A stretch of DNA of 53,344 nt from a virus, in the IMG/VR virus record IMGVR_UViG_3300023174_000007, positions 1 through 53,344 of that record. The stretch is one strand, 5' to 3'. Shown here in pieces: positions 31,000-40,147 of the stretch; the first letter of the stretch is position 1; every line of letters starts with the position of its first letter. The position numbers and the translations under genes were made by a program. The notes under the pieces are model-generated. The model saw only the letters and a list, made by a program, of their open reading frames with translations, ran no database searches and was not told the DNA's origin.

Positions 31000-33030
31000 A
31001 TGTCCGCACAAGTCACCATACTACAACTCCCAGCGGCAGGTGCTATTACAGGCGCAGAGGCTGTTCCTATTGTCCAAAATGGCGTAACAGTGCAGACGAC
31101 GACGAGTGCAATTGCCGCCGCTCCGTCGCAGGTTTACACCTATTTGACAGTTTCCCAAACACCTCAGCTTCCTAATAGTCGCTATGTTGGCGTGACAAAT
31201 GGTTTAGTGATTACAGACGGTGGCGCTCAAGGACTCTTCAATATAAGCACTACAGGCGCTTTATTGTCTTTAGTGAACTCTGGTACTGGCTTTCAGGTAA
31301 AAACGTCTTCTACAGTTATTACCAATCGTTCTATAGCCGTTTCTGGTGCTGGTATTGCAATTACCAATGGAACTGGTATATCTGGTAACCCAACCATCGC
31401 TTTAGATGGTCAAGTATTGAACTTGGCAAACCTCAGCGCTAATGGTTTGATGACCATTTCTTCTGGTGGCGCTATTAGCGCGGTGACTCTTTTAGGCACA
31501 GCCAATCAAGTTACGGTCGCTAACGGTAACGGCGTGAGCGGTGTACCAACAATTTCTTTAGCAGACAATCCTATTTTGGGTGGTACTGCTAGTCTTACTT
31601 TACCTATTGGAGCGACTGGAAGTCGTCCAGTAGCGCCAGTCAATGGCATGATTCGATACAACTCAACAACGGCTCGTTTTGAGGGATACCAAGGTGGGGC
31701 ATGGGTTTCTTTAGGTTCTGGTGATGGAACTATCTCGGTTGTTACTGGAACTGCTGACCAAATAACAGTTACTAATGGAACTACGGCTCCAGTCATTAGT
31801 TTGGCTTCTAACCCAATAGTGCCGGGTACTGGTAGCATTGCCTTCCCAGCAGGAACAACAGGGCAGAGAAGTCTAGGCCCAATTAATGGAATGTTCCGCT
31901 ATAACACGACTACAGCAACCTTTGAGGGCTATGCTAATGGTGCATGGGGTTCAGTTATTACGGGTTCTGGCGTTACTTCTGTTGGAACTGGAACTGGACT
32001 TACTGGTGGCCCAATCACCTCTACAGGTACGATTTCAATTGATACGACCGTTGTTGCCACTTTAACTGGTACACAAACGCTAACAAACAAAACAATCAGC
32101 GGTTCAAGCAACACATTGACCAACATTGCCAATGCAAGCCTTACTAATAGTTCTGTGACCTACAACGGTATTACGGTTGCTTTAGGTGCTTCTGGGACTA
32201 TTACTGCTACAGCAACCAATGCATTGACTATTGGCACAGGTTTGACTGGCACTTCATACAATGGCTCAACCGCCGTGACGATTGCCATAGACTCTACCGT
32301 GGCAACATTAACAGGCACTCAGACTTTAACCAATAAAACTCTTACTAGCCCTATTCTAACAACTCCTGCGTTAGGAACTCCTGCGTCAGGTGTGATGACT
32401 AATGTTACTGGTTTGCCTTTAACAACAGGCGTAACTGGAACTTTACCAATTGCCAATGGCGGCACGAACGGAACGGCAACACCAACATCTAACGGAGTTG
32501 TATACGGGACTGGGACGACGATTGCTTATACGGCGGCTGGGACTACGGGACAAGTATTAACAGCTACTACAAGCGGCGCACCGACTTGGGCATCCCCAGC
32601 AACAAGTGGTACGGTCACATCAGTTAGTTTTACTGGTGGTATTATTACTGTTGCTACTGCAACCACAACCCCAGCGTTCACAGTTGCTGGAACAAGCGGT
32701 GGAATACCCTACTTTACAAGCACAAGCACTTGGGCAACATCTGCACTCTTGGCGGCAAATGCTTTAATGATTGGTGGCGGCGCTGGAGTTGCACCAAGTA
32801 CCGTGACTACTGGGACAGGCGTTGTAACGGCTCTAGGAGTCAATACAGGCACGGCAGGGGCATTCGTAGTAAATGGCGGCGTATTAGGTACACCAAGCAG
32901 TGGTACGGTCACAAATTTAACAGGTACTGCATCAATTAATATTAATGGTACTGTTGGTGCTACAACGCCTACAACAGGAAACTTTACAACAGTCACTGCC
33001 ACTACAGGCATTTTTGGAGGAACATTCTAA
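31000..33030 (+). CDS. Tail fibre protein, repetitive
   Basis: The 676-aa product starts [25 protein letters not shown], a common phage fibre N-terminus that attaches to the tail. Two copies of a fibre module ([49 protein letters not shown] about 31620 and 31870) and two [11 protein letters not shown] units follow in a Thr/Gly-rich beta helix. There is no S74 domain; the frame abuts the S74 fibre (ATG overlaps stop), so the two probably form parts of one host-recognition apparatus. Confidence 0.75.
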   Translation: MSAQVTILQLPAAGAITGAEAVPIVQNGVTVQTTTSAIAAAPSQVYTYLTVSQTPQLPNSRYVGVTNGLVITDGGAQGLFNISTTGALLSLVNSGTGFQVKTSSTVITNRSIAVSGAGIAITNGTGISGNPTIALDGQVLNLANLSANGLMTISSGGAISAVTLLGTANQVTVANGNGVSGVPTISLADNPILGGTASLTLPIGATGSRPVAPVNGMIRYNSTTARFEGYQGGAWVSLGSGDGTISVVTGTADQITVTNGTTAPVISLASNPIVPGTGSIAFPAGTTGQRSLGPINGMFRYNTTTATFEGYANGAWGSVITGSGVTSVGTGTGLTGGPITSTGTISIDTTVVATLTGTQTLTNKTISGSSNTLTNIANASLTNSSVTYNGITVALGASGTITATATNALTIGTGLTGTSYNGSTAVTIAIDSTVATLTGTQTLTNKTLTSPILTTPALGTPASGVMTNVTGLPLTTGVTGTLPIANGGTNGTATPTSNGVVYGTGTTIAYTAAGTTGQVLTATTSGAPTWASPATSGTVTSVSFTGGIITVATATTTPAFTVAGTSGGIPYFTSTSTWATSALLAANALMIGGGAGVAPSTVTTGTGVVTALGVNTGTAGAFVVNGGVLGTPSSGTVTNLTGTASININGTVGATTPTTGNFTTVTATTGIFGGTF

Positions 33031-35699
33031 TGTCACAAGCAGGCTATACGCCCTTATCTCTCTACTACAGCACCACTGCGGCGGCTGTACCAACTGCTGG
33101 TAACTTAGCAAACGGTGAGTTGGCTATCAACATTACCGATGGAAAGTTGTACTATAAAAGCAATGCTGGAACTGTTACATTATTGGCCTCAACTTCAGGC
33201 GCATCAGGTGATGTAGTTGGCCCAGCAAGTGCTACGGATAACGCCCTAGCAAGGTTTGATTTAACAACAGGCAAACTAATACAGAACTCAGTTGGCATAT
33301 TGAGTGATGCAGGTATTCTGACAGGCTTGACAGGGTTGACATCATCAGGCTCGATTACATTCTCTAGTCTAACAAGTGGTCGTGTTCCATACGCAACAAC
33401 CGCAGGTCTACTAACAGACTCAGCCAACTTAACTTTTAATGGTACTACCTTAACTGCTAATGACTTTACTGATTCCTCTTTAACATCGGGTCGTGTAACC
33501 TACGCAGGTGCAAGCGGTAACTTGGTGGACTCAGCCAACCTTTTATACTCTGGTACTGACTTAACTGTTTATGGTCTTACTGTTGGTCGTGGTGCAGGTG
33601 CTGTGTCTACCAATACTGCGGTGGGTTTTAACACTATTTCGGGTTCGAATACTGGCGCAAATAATACGGCTGTTGGTTGGGAGGCTTTAAAGGTAAACAC
33701 TTCTGGCGCACAGAATGTTGCAATTGGGCGGTCTGCGCTTGCGGCAAATCTTGCGGGTACAGGTAACAGTGCATTAGGAGTTGGCGCTCTTTCGGTAAAT
33801 CAAAGCGGTTCATACAACACCGCTATTGGCGGTGACGCTCTTTTAGGTAATATCTCAGCATCTAATAACACAGCAGTAGGTTATCAAGCGGCTTATTCTA
33901 ACACTACTGGCACAGAAAACGTAGCGCTTGGGGAAAGCGCATTTCGCACTAATACAACTGGTTCATATAACACGGTTGCTGGTAAAAACTCCATGTATTT
34001 CAATACAACAGGTAGTTATAATGCTGCTTTTGGTAAAGATGCTTTAGCAAACAACACCACCGCCTCATACAATACTGCAGTAGGTCAGCAAGCAATGAGT
34101 GCCAACACTACTGGATTTAACTCTACTGCTGTTGGCTATAGAGCATTAGCGGCACAAACTACAACAAACTCCAATACCGCAGTTGGTTATGTGTCCATGA
34201 CTTCTACCACAAGTGGCTATGCAAATTCCGCATTTGGTGCTGACTCATTAGCAATAAACACTACTGGGTTTTTTAATGGTGCTTTTGGTCAAGCGGCATT
34301 GTATCAAAACACAACTGGAGCGTATAACACTGCTGTTGGTGCATCAGCATTATTCTCAAACACTACCGCCTCTGGTAACACAGCAGTAGGTTTTCGGGCA
34401 GGGTATTCAACTACAGGCGCACAGAATACTTGGATGGGTTCTGATACAGGCTATTCTAATACATCTGGCGTACAAAACACAGGACTTGGATTACAGGCGC
34501 TTTATTTAAACACCTCCGCCTCTAACAACACAGCAGTAGGTTATCAGGCGGCTTATACAAATACAACTGGTATAAATCTTGTGGCAATAGGTTGGGGCGC
34601 CCTTTACTCTAATTCTACCGCTAATAATAATACGGCTGTTGGGTTTGGTGCTATGTACTATAACACTACAGGCACATCAAACACTGGTTTAGGTTTACAG
34701 ACTTTATATAATAATGGTACTGGTATTAATAATACAGCAGTAGGTCTTCAGACAATGTATACAAACACTAGTGGAAATTACTGTACTGCCGTAGGTTACA
34801 AAGCCTTATATACAAATAATGCTGATGGGAATACTGGAATTGGTCATCAGGCAGGGACAAGTAATACATCTGGTATACAAAATACATTTGTTGGTAGTCA
34901 ATGTGCCGTTCCAAATACAACTGGCTCATATAATTCAGCATTAGGTGGAAATGCTTTTGCAACAAATACAACAGGTTCTTCCAATACAGCAATGGGGTAT
35001 GGCGCACTTAATTCAAACACCAGTGCTAGTGCCAATACTTGTATAGGTTATCAAGCAGGTACGTCTGGCAATGGCGGTTCATTCGGTGGTAATGTTATGG
35101 TTGGATATAGTGCTGGACAAGCCGCAACCACTGGAGATTCAAATGTTTTGCTTGGCACTCAGGCTGGCTACTATACTGGTAGTGGAGGTGCAAATATAAC
35201 TACTGGCGCAGGTAATATGATTGTAGGCGCCTACGCTACTGTAGGTACTGCAACAGACAATTATTCTTTTGTTGTTGGGTATGCAGCAGTTGGTAAAGGT
35301 ACTAGTACAGGGTTTATTAGTCCAAACTCTGGCGGTAGTGTTTATCAAGGTAACAACTCTGCAACTTGGGCTATTACTTCTGACCAAAGACTCAAGAAAA
35401 ACATTGTAGACAACAACATAGGTCTAGATAAGATTACGCAGATTCAAGTGCGTAACTTTGAGTATCGTCTGCCTACAGAAGTTACAGATTTACCACAAAA
35501 TCAAGCAATTAAAAAAGAAGGTGTTCAACTTGGTGTTATTGCCCAAGAACTTCAACAAGTATTGCCTGAGTGCGTTAAGACTGAATCAACTGGGGTAATG
35601 TCTGTTGACTCGGACAACTTAACTTGGTACATGATTAACGCAATAAAAGAGTTAAAAGCAGAAGTAGATTCACTTAAACAACAACTTGCATCTAGATAG
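33030..35699 (+). CDS. Tail fibre with peptidase S74 intramolecular chaperone
   Basis: This 889-aa protein has a fibre-base start (SQAGYTPLSLYYS...GELAINITDGKLYYK), about 23 repeats of roughly 22 residues (residues about 194-713; NTAVGYQAAYSNTTG type), and a C-terminal S74 domain (about 780-889). Ser784 and Lys789/790 in SDQRLKKN are the self-cleavage dyad; VQLGVIAQELQQVLPE is the conserved second motif. S74 domains trimerise the fibre and cut themselves off. The repeats resemble YadA-type left-handed beta rolls, good for receptor binding and length variation. Confidence 0.85.
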   Translation: MSQAGYTPLSLYYSTTAAAVPTAGNLANGELAINITDGKLYYKSNAGTVTLLASTSGASGDVVGPASATDNALARFDLTTGKLIQNSVGILSDAGILTGLTGLTSSGSITFSSLTSGRVPYATTAGLLTDSANLTFNGTTLTANDFTDSSLTSGRVTYAGASGNLVDSANLLYSGTDLTVYGLTVGRGAGAVSTNTAVGFNTISGSNTGANNTAVGWEALKVNTSGAQNVAIGRSALAANLAGTGNSALGVGALSVNQSGSYNTAIGGDALLGNISASNNTAVGYQAAYSNTTGTENVALGESAFRTNTTGSYNTVAGKNSMYFNTTGSYNAAFGKDALANNTTASYNTAVGQQAMSANTTGFNSTAVGYRALAAQTTTNSNTAVGYVSMTSTTSGYANSAFGADSLAINTTGFFNGAFGQAALYQNTTGAYNTAVGASALFSNTTASGNTAVGFRAGYSTTGAQNTWMGSDTGYSNTSGVQNTGLGLQALYLNTSASNNTAVGYQAAYTNTTGINLVAIGWGALYSNSTANNNTAVGFGAMYYNTTGTSNTGLGLQTLYNNGTGINNTAVGLQTMYTNTSGNYCTAVGYKALYTNNADGNTGIGHQAGTSNTSGIQNTFVGSQCAVPNTTGSYNSALGGNAFATNTTGSSNTAMGYGALNSNTSASANTCIGYQAGTSGNGGSFGGNVMVGYSAGQAATTGDSNVLLGTQAGYYTGSGGANITTGAGNMIVGAYATVGTATDNYSFVVGYAAVGKGTSTGFISPNSGGSVYQGNNSATWAITSDQRLKKNIVDNNIGLDKITQIQVRNFEYRLPTEVTDLPQNQAIKKEGVQLGVIAQELQQVLPECVKTESTGVMSVDSDNLTWYMINAIKELKAEVDSLKQQLASR

Positions 35700-35709
35700 G
35701 AGAATTAAA

Positions 35710-36219
35710 ATGGCGTTAACTCAACAACAAGTCCAAGAACTGTTTGAATACAGGGATGGGGATTTGCATTGGAAGTTAAGACCAGTTAATTTATTGCGTT
35801 ATGGAACTATTGCTGGGTACAAGAATACAAAAGATTCTTATTGGCGAGTTGTTATTAAAGGCACTATGTACTTAAAACACCGCCTTGTTTTTCTTTATCA
35901 TAATGGCTATTTACCTAAATTTATAGACCATATAAACGGCAATAGAGAAGACAATAGAATAGAAAATTTGCGAGTGGCTAGTCGTTCAGAAAACAATCAT
36001 AATGCTACATTGCCGTGTCATAATACATCGGGCATTAAAGGAGTTTCTAAAAAACCAAAAGAAAAGAATTGGACTTGTTCATTGCGAACAAACAAAAAAC
36101 TTAAAACTGTTGGTGGATTTTCAACAAAAGAATTAGCCCAAGAATTTATGGAGTTATGGCGTGAAATGGCACACGGACAATTTGCCAATCATGGTTATCA
36201 AAAAGGAGTATTAGCATGA
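35710..36219 (+). CDS. HNH endonuclease with AP2-like domain
   Basis: ATG 35710 follows TAGGAGAATTAAA, giving 169 aa; the in-frame ATG at 35686 lies in the fibre gene. Residues about 55-95 carry the HNH core (YLKHRLVFLYHNGYLPKFIDHINGNREDNRIENLR), and NTSGIKGVSKKPKEKNWTCSLR...VGGFSTKELAQEF is an AP2-like DNA-binding domain. Free-standing enzymes of this kind are mobile genes. It is AT-rich compared with the flanking fibre gene and lies between that gene and a small structural gene, as for a homing endonuclease. Confidence 0.8.
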   Translation: MALTQQQVQELFEYRDGDLHWKLRPVNLLRYGTIAGYKNTKDSYWRVVIKGTMYLKHRLVFLYHNGYLPKFIDHINGNREDNRIENLRVASRSENNHNATLPCHNTSGIKGVSKKPKEKNWTCSLRTNKKLKTVGGFSTKELAQEFMELWREMAHGQFANHGYQKGVLA

Positions 36220-36542
36220 CAACAGTTTTTACAACAAAAGTAACATCTATGTATACTTTAAACACCCCAGACCCACAGTATGTCGTAAATTGTTTATGGG
36301 AAGTAACAGGAGTAGACGGCACTTATACTGCCTCTATCCAAGGCAACACACAGTTTGACTCTACAGAGCAAACGACATTTGTGCCTTACGCAAACCTAAC
36401 TGAGGCGTTAGTTATTAGTTGGATTCCTGAGAACCAAATAGACAGCGCACAGGCTTGTGTACAAGGGCAGATTGATAGCCTAATTACACCACCTACAAGC
36501 CCTGAGAACACCCCTTTACCTTGGGTAACACCTTCGGCATAA
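36216..36542 (+). CDS. Conserved small phage protein, unknown
   Basis: This 108-aa protein has a beta-rich N-terminal (TTVFTTKVTSMYTLNTPDPQYVVNCLWEVTGVDGTYTASIQG) and ENQIDSAQACVQGQIDSLITPPTSPENTPLPW end, a common protein in aquatic phages placed after fibre genes. It could be a fibre-associated chaperone. It is followed by a terminator. Confidence 0.65.
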   Translation: MTTVFTTKVTSMYTLNTPDPQYVVNCLWEVTGVDGTYTASIQGNTQFDSTEQTTFVPYANLTEALVISWIPENQIDSAQACVQGQIDSLITPPTSPENTPLPWVTPSA

Positions 36543-36557
36543 TAGAAGAAGGGTGAA

Positions 36558-36586
36558 CCGCTGACCCATAACAGCGGAAATTTTTT
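36558..36586 (+). terminator. Intrinsic terminator after tail fibre region
   Basis: CCGCTG (36558-36563) pairs with CAGCGG (36572-36577) around an eight-base loop, then AAATTTTTT. It separates the fibre operon from the lysis cassette. Confidence 0.75.
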
Positions 36587-36594
36587 AAAGGAAA

Positions 36595-36762
36595 ATGGCA
36601 ATGGAAAGTAATATATCTTTATCAACCAATTTGGTAAATGGCATTCTTCAGTATTTGGGGAATCAACCATATGCTCAAGTAGCGAATTTGATTCAAGGCA
36701 TTCAACAAGAAGCCCAAAGTCAATTGCCGCCTGCTGAAGCAGAAGAGCCAAAAGCGGAGTAA
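36595..36762 (+). CDS. Unknown 55-aa protein
   Basis: The frame starts directly after the terminator with an AAAGGAAAAT site. The 55-aa product has a helical start (SLSTNLVNGILQYLGNQPYAQVANLIQGIQQEAQ) and an acidic end. It is the first gene of the lysis cassette; role unknown. Confidence 0.6.
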   Translation: MAMESNISLSTNLVNGILQYLGNQPYAQVANLIQGIQQEAQSQLPPAEAEEPKAE

Positions 36763-36767
36763 GTCAT

Positions 36768-36983
36768 ATGGAAGGGGTTGAAGAATTGGCTAACGAGACC
36801 GACAAGCGTTTAAGCGTTCACGAGGCGATATGCGCTCAACGGTACGAGGTCATTCAAACCCGCTTTGACGAAGGTTCCAAGCGCATGAATAGGATTGAGT
36901 ACCTCTTGTATGTAGTCATCCTAGCCGTGTTGCTTGGCCCCGGCGTTGCCGCTGAAATGGTTAAAAAAGTTCTTGGACTATGA
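36768..36983 (+). CDS. Small lysis-region membrane protein, C-terminal anchor
   Basis: The 71-aa product has a charged coiled-coil start (ETDKRLSVHEAICAQRYEVIQTRFDEGSKRMNRIEYL) and a single C-terminal membrane helix (residues 46-63, LLYVVILAVLLGPGVAA). The orientation is opposite to that of the next protein. Either could be an antiholin, a second holin or a spanin part; the sequence does not decide. Confidence 0.65.
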   Translation: MEGVEELANETDKRLSVHEAICAQRYEVIQTRFDEGSKRMNRIEYLLYVVILAVLLGPGVAAEMVKKVLGL

Positions 36984-37246
36984 ATATTCAAGACATCCTA
37001 AAAGCAGTCTTGCCTATTGTTGTAGCGTGTCTGGCATGGCTACTCGGTCAAGTGTCTGATTTCTCTACACGGCTGACTAAGATTGAAGGGCAGATGCCAG
37101 CACTAATCACCAAAGAAAATGTGCCGACTGACAGCCCGATTAGTGCAGAACGCAGACACGCTATGAAAGAAGAAATTTATAAAGACATTCATCAATTGCA
37201 AGTTAAAGTACAGTTGCTTGAAGAGCGTGAAAAGGGGAAAAAATAA
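36980..37246 (+). CDS. Small lysis-region membrane protein, N-terminal anchor
   Basis: The 88-aa product has one N-terminal membrane helix (residues 7-24, KAVLPIVVACLAWLLGQV) and a soluble helical tail (YKDIHQLQVKVQLLEEREK). This is the layout of an inner-membrane spanin or an antiholin. It overlaps the upstream gene by ATGA and the holin by one base. No lipoprotein partner is nested inside it. Confidence 0.6.
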   Translation: MNIQDILKAVLPIVVACLAWLLGQVSDFSTRLTKIEGQMPALITKENVPTDSPISAERRHAMKEEIYKDIHQLQVKVQLLEEREKGKK

Positions 37247-37662
37247 TGTTAGGACTTGATGCAATACTTAATATTGGTGGTAAGTTAATTGATAAGTTGA
37301 TACCTGACCCAGAAGCTAAGGCTAAGGCACAGTTGGAATTAGCAACGCTAGCCCAAAATGGTGAACTTGCTCAGATGGCAAACGATACCAAATTATATGA
37401 AATAGAACAGACTAATATTAGTGACCGATGGAAGTCTGACATGGGTTCAGATTCATGGTTATCTAAAAACATTAGACCTATGGCTTTAATTGCAATATTT
37501 GTATCTTATTTTGTTTTTACTATGATGTCAGCATTTGGATATAGCCCACAAGAAGGATTCGTAAATCTGTTAGGTCAATGGGGACAGATTTGCTTCCTCG
37601 CATATTTCGGAGGTAGAACGGTGGAGAAACTTGCAGACATGAGGAATAAAAATGCTAAGTAA
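37246..37662 (+). CDS. Holin, 3-TM type (predicted)
   Basis: The 138-aa product resembles the 3TM holin family (PF11351-like): LDAILNIGGKLIDKLIPDPEAKAKAQLEL at the N-terminus, SWLSKNIRPMALIAIFVSYFVFTMMS as a first membrane segment, then GQICFLAYFGGRTVEKL. It should permeabilise the inner membrane and release the endolysin encoded 10 bases before its stop. Two segments are evident; the third is weak. Confidence 0.75.
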   Translation: MLGLDAILNIGGKLIDKLIPDPEAKAKAQLELATLAQNGELAQMANDTKLYEIEQTNISDRWKSDMGSDSWLSKNIRPMALIAIFVSYFVFTMMSAFGYSPQEGFVNLLGQWGQICFLAYFGGRTVEKLADMRNKNAK

Positions 37663-38188
37663 TTGGGAAAAGTCATTTGAGATGGTTATCGCCCATGAGG
37701 GTGGATTTACTAACGACCAACGTGATAAAGGCAATCATTTACCTGATGGTCGTGAAGGATGCACGATGTGGGGTTGTACCCAAGCTGTTTGGGAAAAGTA
37801 TGTAGGACATGAAGTAACTCAAGATGATATGAAGGCGCTAAAGAAAGAAGATGTTAAACCTGTTTACAAAAGAGACTATTGGGATGCTGTTAGGGGTGAT
37901 GATTTACCTAATGGCGTGGATTATGCCGTTTTTGATTTTGCTATTAATGCAGGGGCATTCGCCGCTCGGAAGATGATTCAAAAAGCATTAAGAGTAAATC
38001 CTGATGGGGTAATAGGGCCTGCCACCTTACAAGCTATTAAAGATGCTAATGGATTAGACTTGCTCAAAAAATTTAGTAACAATAAAGAAGAGTTCTACAA
38101 GTCATTAGATAATTTTCCAACCTATGGTAAAGGATGGTTGAAAAGGGTGGCGGATGTACAAAAATCAGCAGAAACCATGATTGTATAG
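37652..38188 (+). CDS. Endolysin, GH108 muramidase
   Basis: The 178-aa product begins with the GH108 signature FEMVIAHEGGFTNDQRDKG with catalytic Glu16, and has the partner motif GCTMWGCTQ and DYAVFDFAINAGAFAARKMIQKAL leading into the peptidoglycan-binding part (NPDGVIGPATLQAI, PG_binding_3). It hydrolyses the glycan strands of Gram-negative peptidoglycan. No signal peptide, so holin-dependent. It overlaps the holin gene. Confidence 0.9.
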   Translation: MLSNWEKSFEMVIAHEGGFTNDQRDKGNHLPDGREGCTMWGCTQAVWEKYVGHEVTQDDMKALKKEDVKPVYKRDYWDAVRGDDLPNGVDYAVFDFAINAGAFAARKMIQKALRVNPDGVIGPATLQAIKDANGLDLLKKFSNNKEEFYKSLDNFPTYGKGWLKRVADVQKSAETMIV

Positions 38189-38267
38189 GCTTTTTTGAGA
38201 AAAAGTATTAAAATTACCTTAACTGTTTGTGAAAAACGGTAGCCAAAATTAACAAGGGCAACTAAAT

Positions 38268-38903
38268 ATGACGACCGCATCAGTAATGACTTACGACTCA
38301 TTGGTCGAAAACATTCAGTCTTACTTAGACCGTACTGATGATGATACCCTTGCCAAAATTCCTCTGTTCATTATGTTGTCAGAGCAAATCATTGCCAGCC
38401 AAATTAAGTTCCTTGGCAACCTAACGGTACAAGCCTCCACGATGACTATAGGCCAACCTATCATCGACAAGCCTGCTAGATGGCATAAGACGGTTTCTTT
38501 TAACATTACCGTAGCTGGTCAAAAACAACCAGTATTGCTTCGTAAGTATGAATACCTACGAGAGTTTGCCCCTGATGCAACAGTGACTGGCGTACCCTCT
38601 TATTTTGGAGATTATGACTATACGCATTGGTTAGTAGCCCCATCTCCAGCTTTGGCGTATGAATTTGAAGTTCTGTACTACGAGCGGCTTCAACCGCTTG
38701 ATTCCTCCAACCAAACGAATTGGTTTACTATTTACGCCCCGCAAGCGTTGTTGTATGGGTCTTTGTTGCAGGCTATGCCGTACATTAAGAACGATGAGCG
38801 GATGCCTATGTGGCAACAAAACTATGACCTTATTATTCAAACGCTTAAAGCTGAAGACGTCCAGCGTATTGGTGACCGTCAAGCAACCGTATTGGATACT
38901 TAA
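38268..38903 (+). CDS. Tail adaptor protein (SU10-type)
   Basis: The 211-aa product opens MTYDSLVENIQSYLDRTDDDTLAKIPLFIMLSEQIIASQIKFLG, as in adaptor proteins of SU10-like and related podoviruses, which form the ring below the portal. The C-terminus (IKNDERMPMWQQNYDLIIQTLKAED) is helical. A 79-base gap precedes it, with AACAAGGGCAAC as the probable ribosome site. This and 29570 are two adaptor-like genes in one genome. Confidence 0.8.
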   Translation: MTTASVMTYDSLVENIQSYLDRTDDDTLAKIPLFIMLSEQIIASQIKFLGNLTVQASTMTIGQPIIDKPARWHKTVSFNITVAGQKQPVLLRKYEYLREFAPDATVTGVPSYFGDYDYTHWLVAPSPALAYEFEVLYYERLQPLDSSNQTNWFTIYAPQALLYGSLLQAMPYIKNDERMPMWQQNYDLIIQTLKAEDVQRIGDRQATVLDT

Positions 38904-38905
38904 AT

Positions 38906-40147
38906 ATGAGTTATAACTCCCCATTTACTGGTAACGTCGTTCAACCGACGGATGTATCGTATCGTCGAATTATTCTAACGGATGACTTACAGTTAGCGTG
39001 GCCTATTAATGGCACAACAACTAATGATGCCGCCGCTCGTATCATGGAGGTGTCAACCACTACCACTGCTAATGAGTTGTGGATGCCGCCTGCCAACCAA
39101 GCCTCGGTCGGTCAAGACGCTTTAATTCGTAACGTCGGCTCTGTTGCTGTAACGGTTAAAGATTACAGTGGTGCAAACACAATTGTTACTGTTGCCGCAG
39201 GGCAAGCACAGTACATCTACATTATCACAAATGCAACCACCGCAGGAACGTGGGGTATTATTGCTTTTGGTATTGGTTCTTCTGGTGCAGACGCCGCTAC
39301 CCTTGCTGGTTATGGTTTATTGGCAATTGGTCAGACGCTCAACCAATCACAGCCTGTTACAACCTTCTCTTCTAATTACACTGCACTTACCACTGACCGC
39401 TCTAGCACTTATGTTTGGACAGGTGGTGCGGGTACTTTGACGTTATCAGGCGCATCTACTCTTGGCGACAATTGGTTTATGTTTTTGCGTAATGGCGGAA
39501 CTGGTGCGTTGACCGTTACGGGAACTGGCGGTAATACCATTAATGGTTCCGCCTCTTTAGTTTTTCAACCTTCTGACTCTGCAATTATTGTATGTAGCGG
39601 TTCTACTTTCTACACGGTCGGTTTAGGCAAAAACACGCAATTTGCATTTACTCAGCTTTCAAAGGCGGTAACTACTGGAACGTATACGTTGACCGCAACA
39701 GAAGCGTCAAACGTCATTCAAAAGTACACAGGAACTTTAACTGGTAATGTCACTATTATTGTGCCTCCAACGGTACAGGTGTACTACATTCAAAATGCTA
39801 CCGTAGGTGGTGTTGGCAATTACACTGTAAGTATTACCACCAATTCTGGCGGGTCAACAGCAACCATAGCTTCTAATCAACAGGCCACTTTAATTTGTGA
39901 TTCTGTGAATTTAGTTAACGCTAATACGGTTTTAGCTGGCTCATCTTCTATTGGCTTAATTAATGGGACTGTTTCCTCACCTGCTTTGTACTTTGGTTCT
40001 GAGCCAACAACTGGTATTTACAGAAATGCTTCTGGCGAATTTAATACATCTATTTTAGGTGTCTTACGTTCAACACTATCCGCTACTGGTTTGGCTATTG
40101 TTGGCACTGGTAACTTTACAGGTGGTGTTTCTGGTGGGTCTTTCTGA
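38906..40147 (+). CDS. Virion beta-rich tail protein
   Basis: The 413-aa product begins SYNSPFTGNVVQPTDVSYRRIILTDDLQLAWPING, a family frequent between adaptor and nozzle genes, followed by a long Thr/Ser/Gly-rich beta region (LTATEASNVIQKYTGTLTGNVTIIVPPTV is a recognisable repeat-like strand set). C-terminal GLINGTVSSPALYFGSEPTTGIYRNASGEFNTSILG resembles fibre segments. Probably a tail-attached fibre or knob. Confidence 0.7.
   Translation: MSYNSPFTGNVVQPTDVSYRRIILTDDLQLAWPINGTTTNDAAARIMEVSTTTTANELWMPPANQASVGQDALIRNVGSVAVTVKDYSGANTIVTVAAGQAQYIYIITNATTAGTWGIIAFGIGSSGADAATLAGYGLLAIGQTLNQSQPVTTFSSNYTALTTDRSSTYVWTGGAGTLTLSGASTLGDNWFMFLRNGGTGALTVTGTGGNTINGSASLVFQPSDSAIIVCSGSTFYTVGLGKNTQFAFTQLSKAVTTGTYTLTATEASNVIQKYTGTLTGNVTIIVPPTVQVYYIQNATVGGVGNYTVSITTNSGGSTATIASNQQATLICDSVNLVNANTVLAGSSSIGLINGTVSSPALYFGSEPTTGIYRNASGEFNTSILGVLRSTLSATGLAIVGTGNFTGGVSGGSF

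Noticed and set aside
33612-35170. CRISPR-like regular repeats
   Set aside because: The repeats are in frame, degenerate at DNA level and translate to a fibre beta-roll; no spacer structure.
38195-38223. Possible promoter TTGAGA...TTAACT in the 79-base gap before the adaptor gene
   Set aside because: Both boxes match poorly and the spacing is 18; a promoter here is plausible by position but not supported by sequence.
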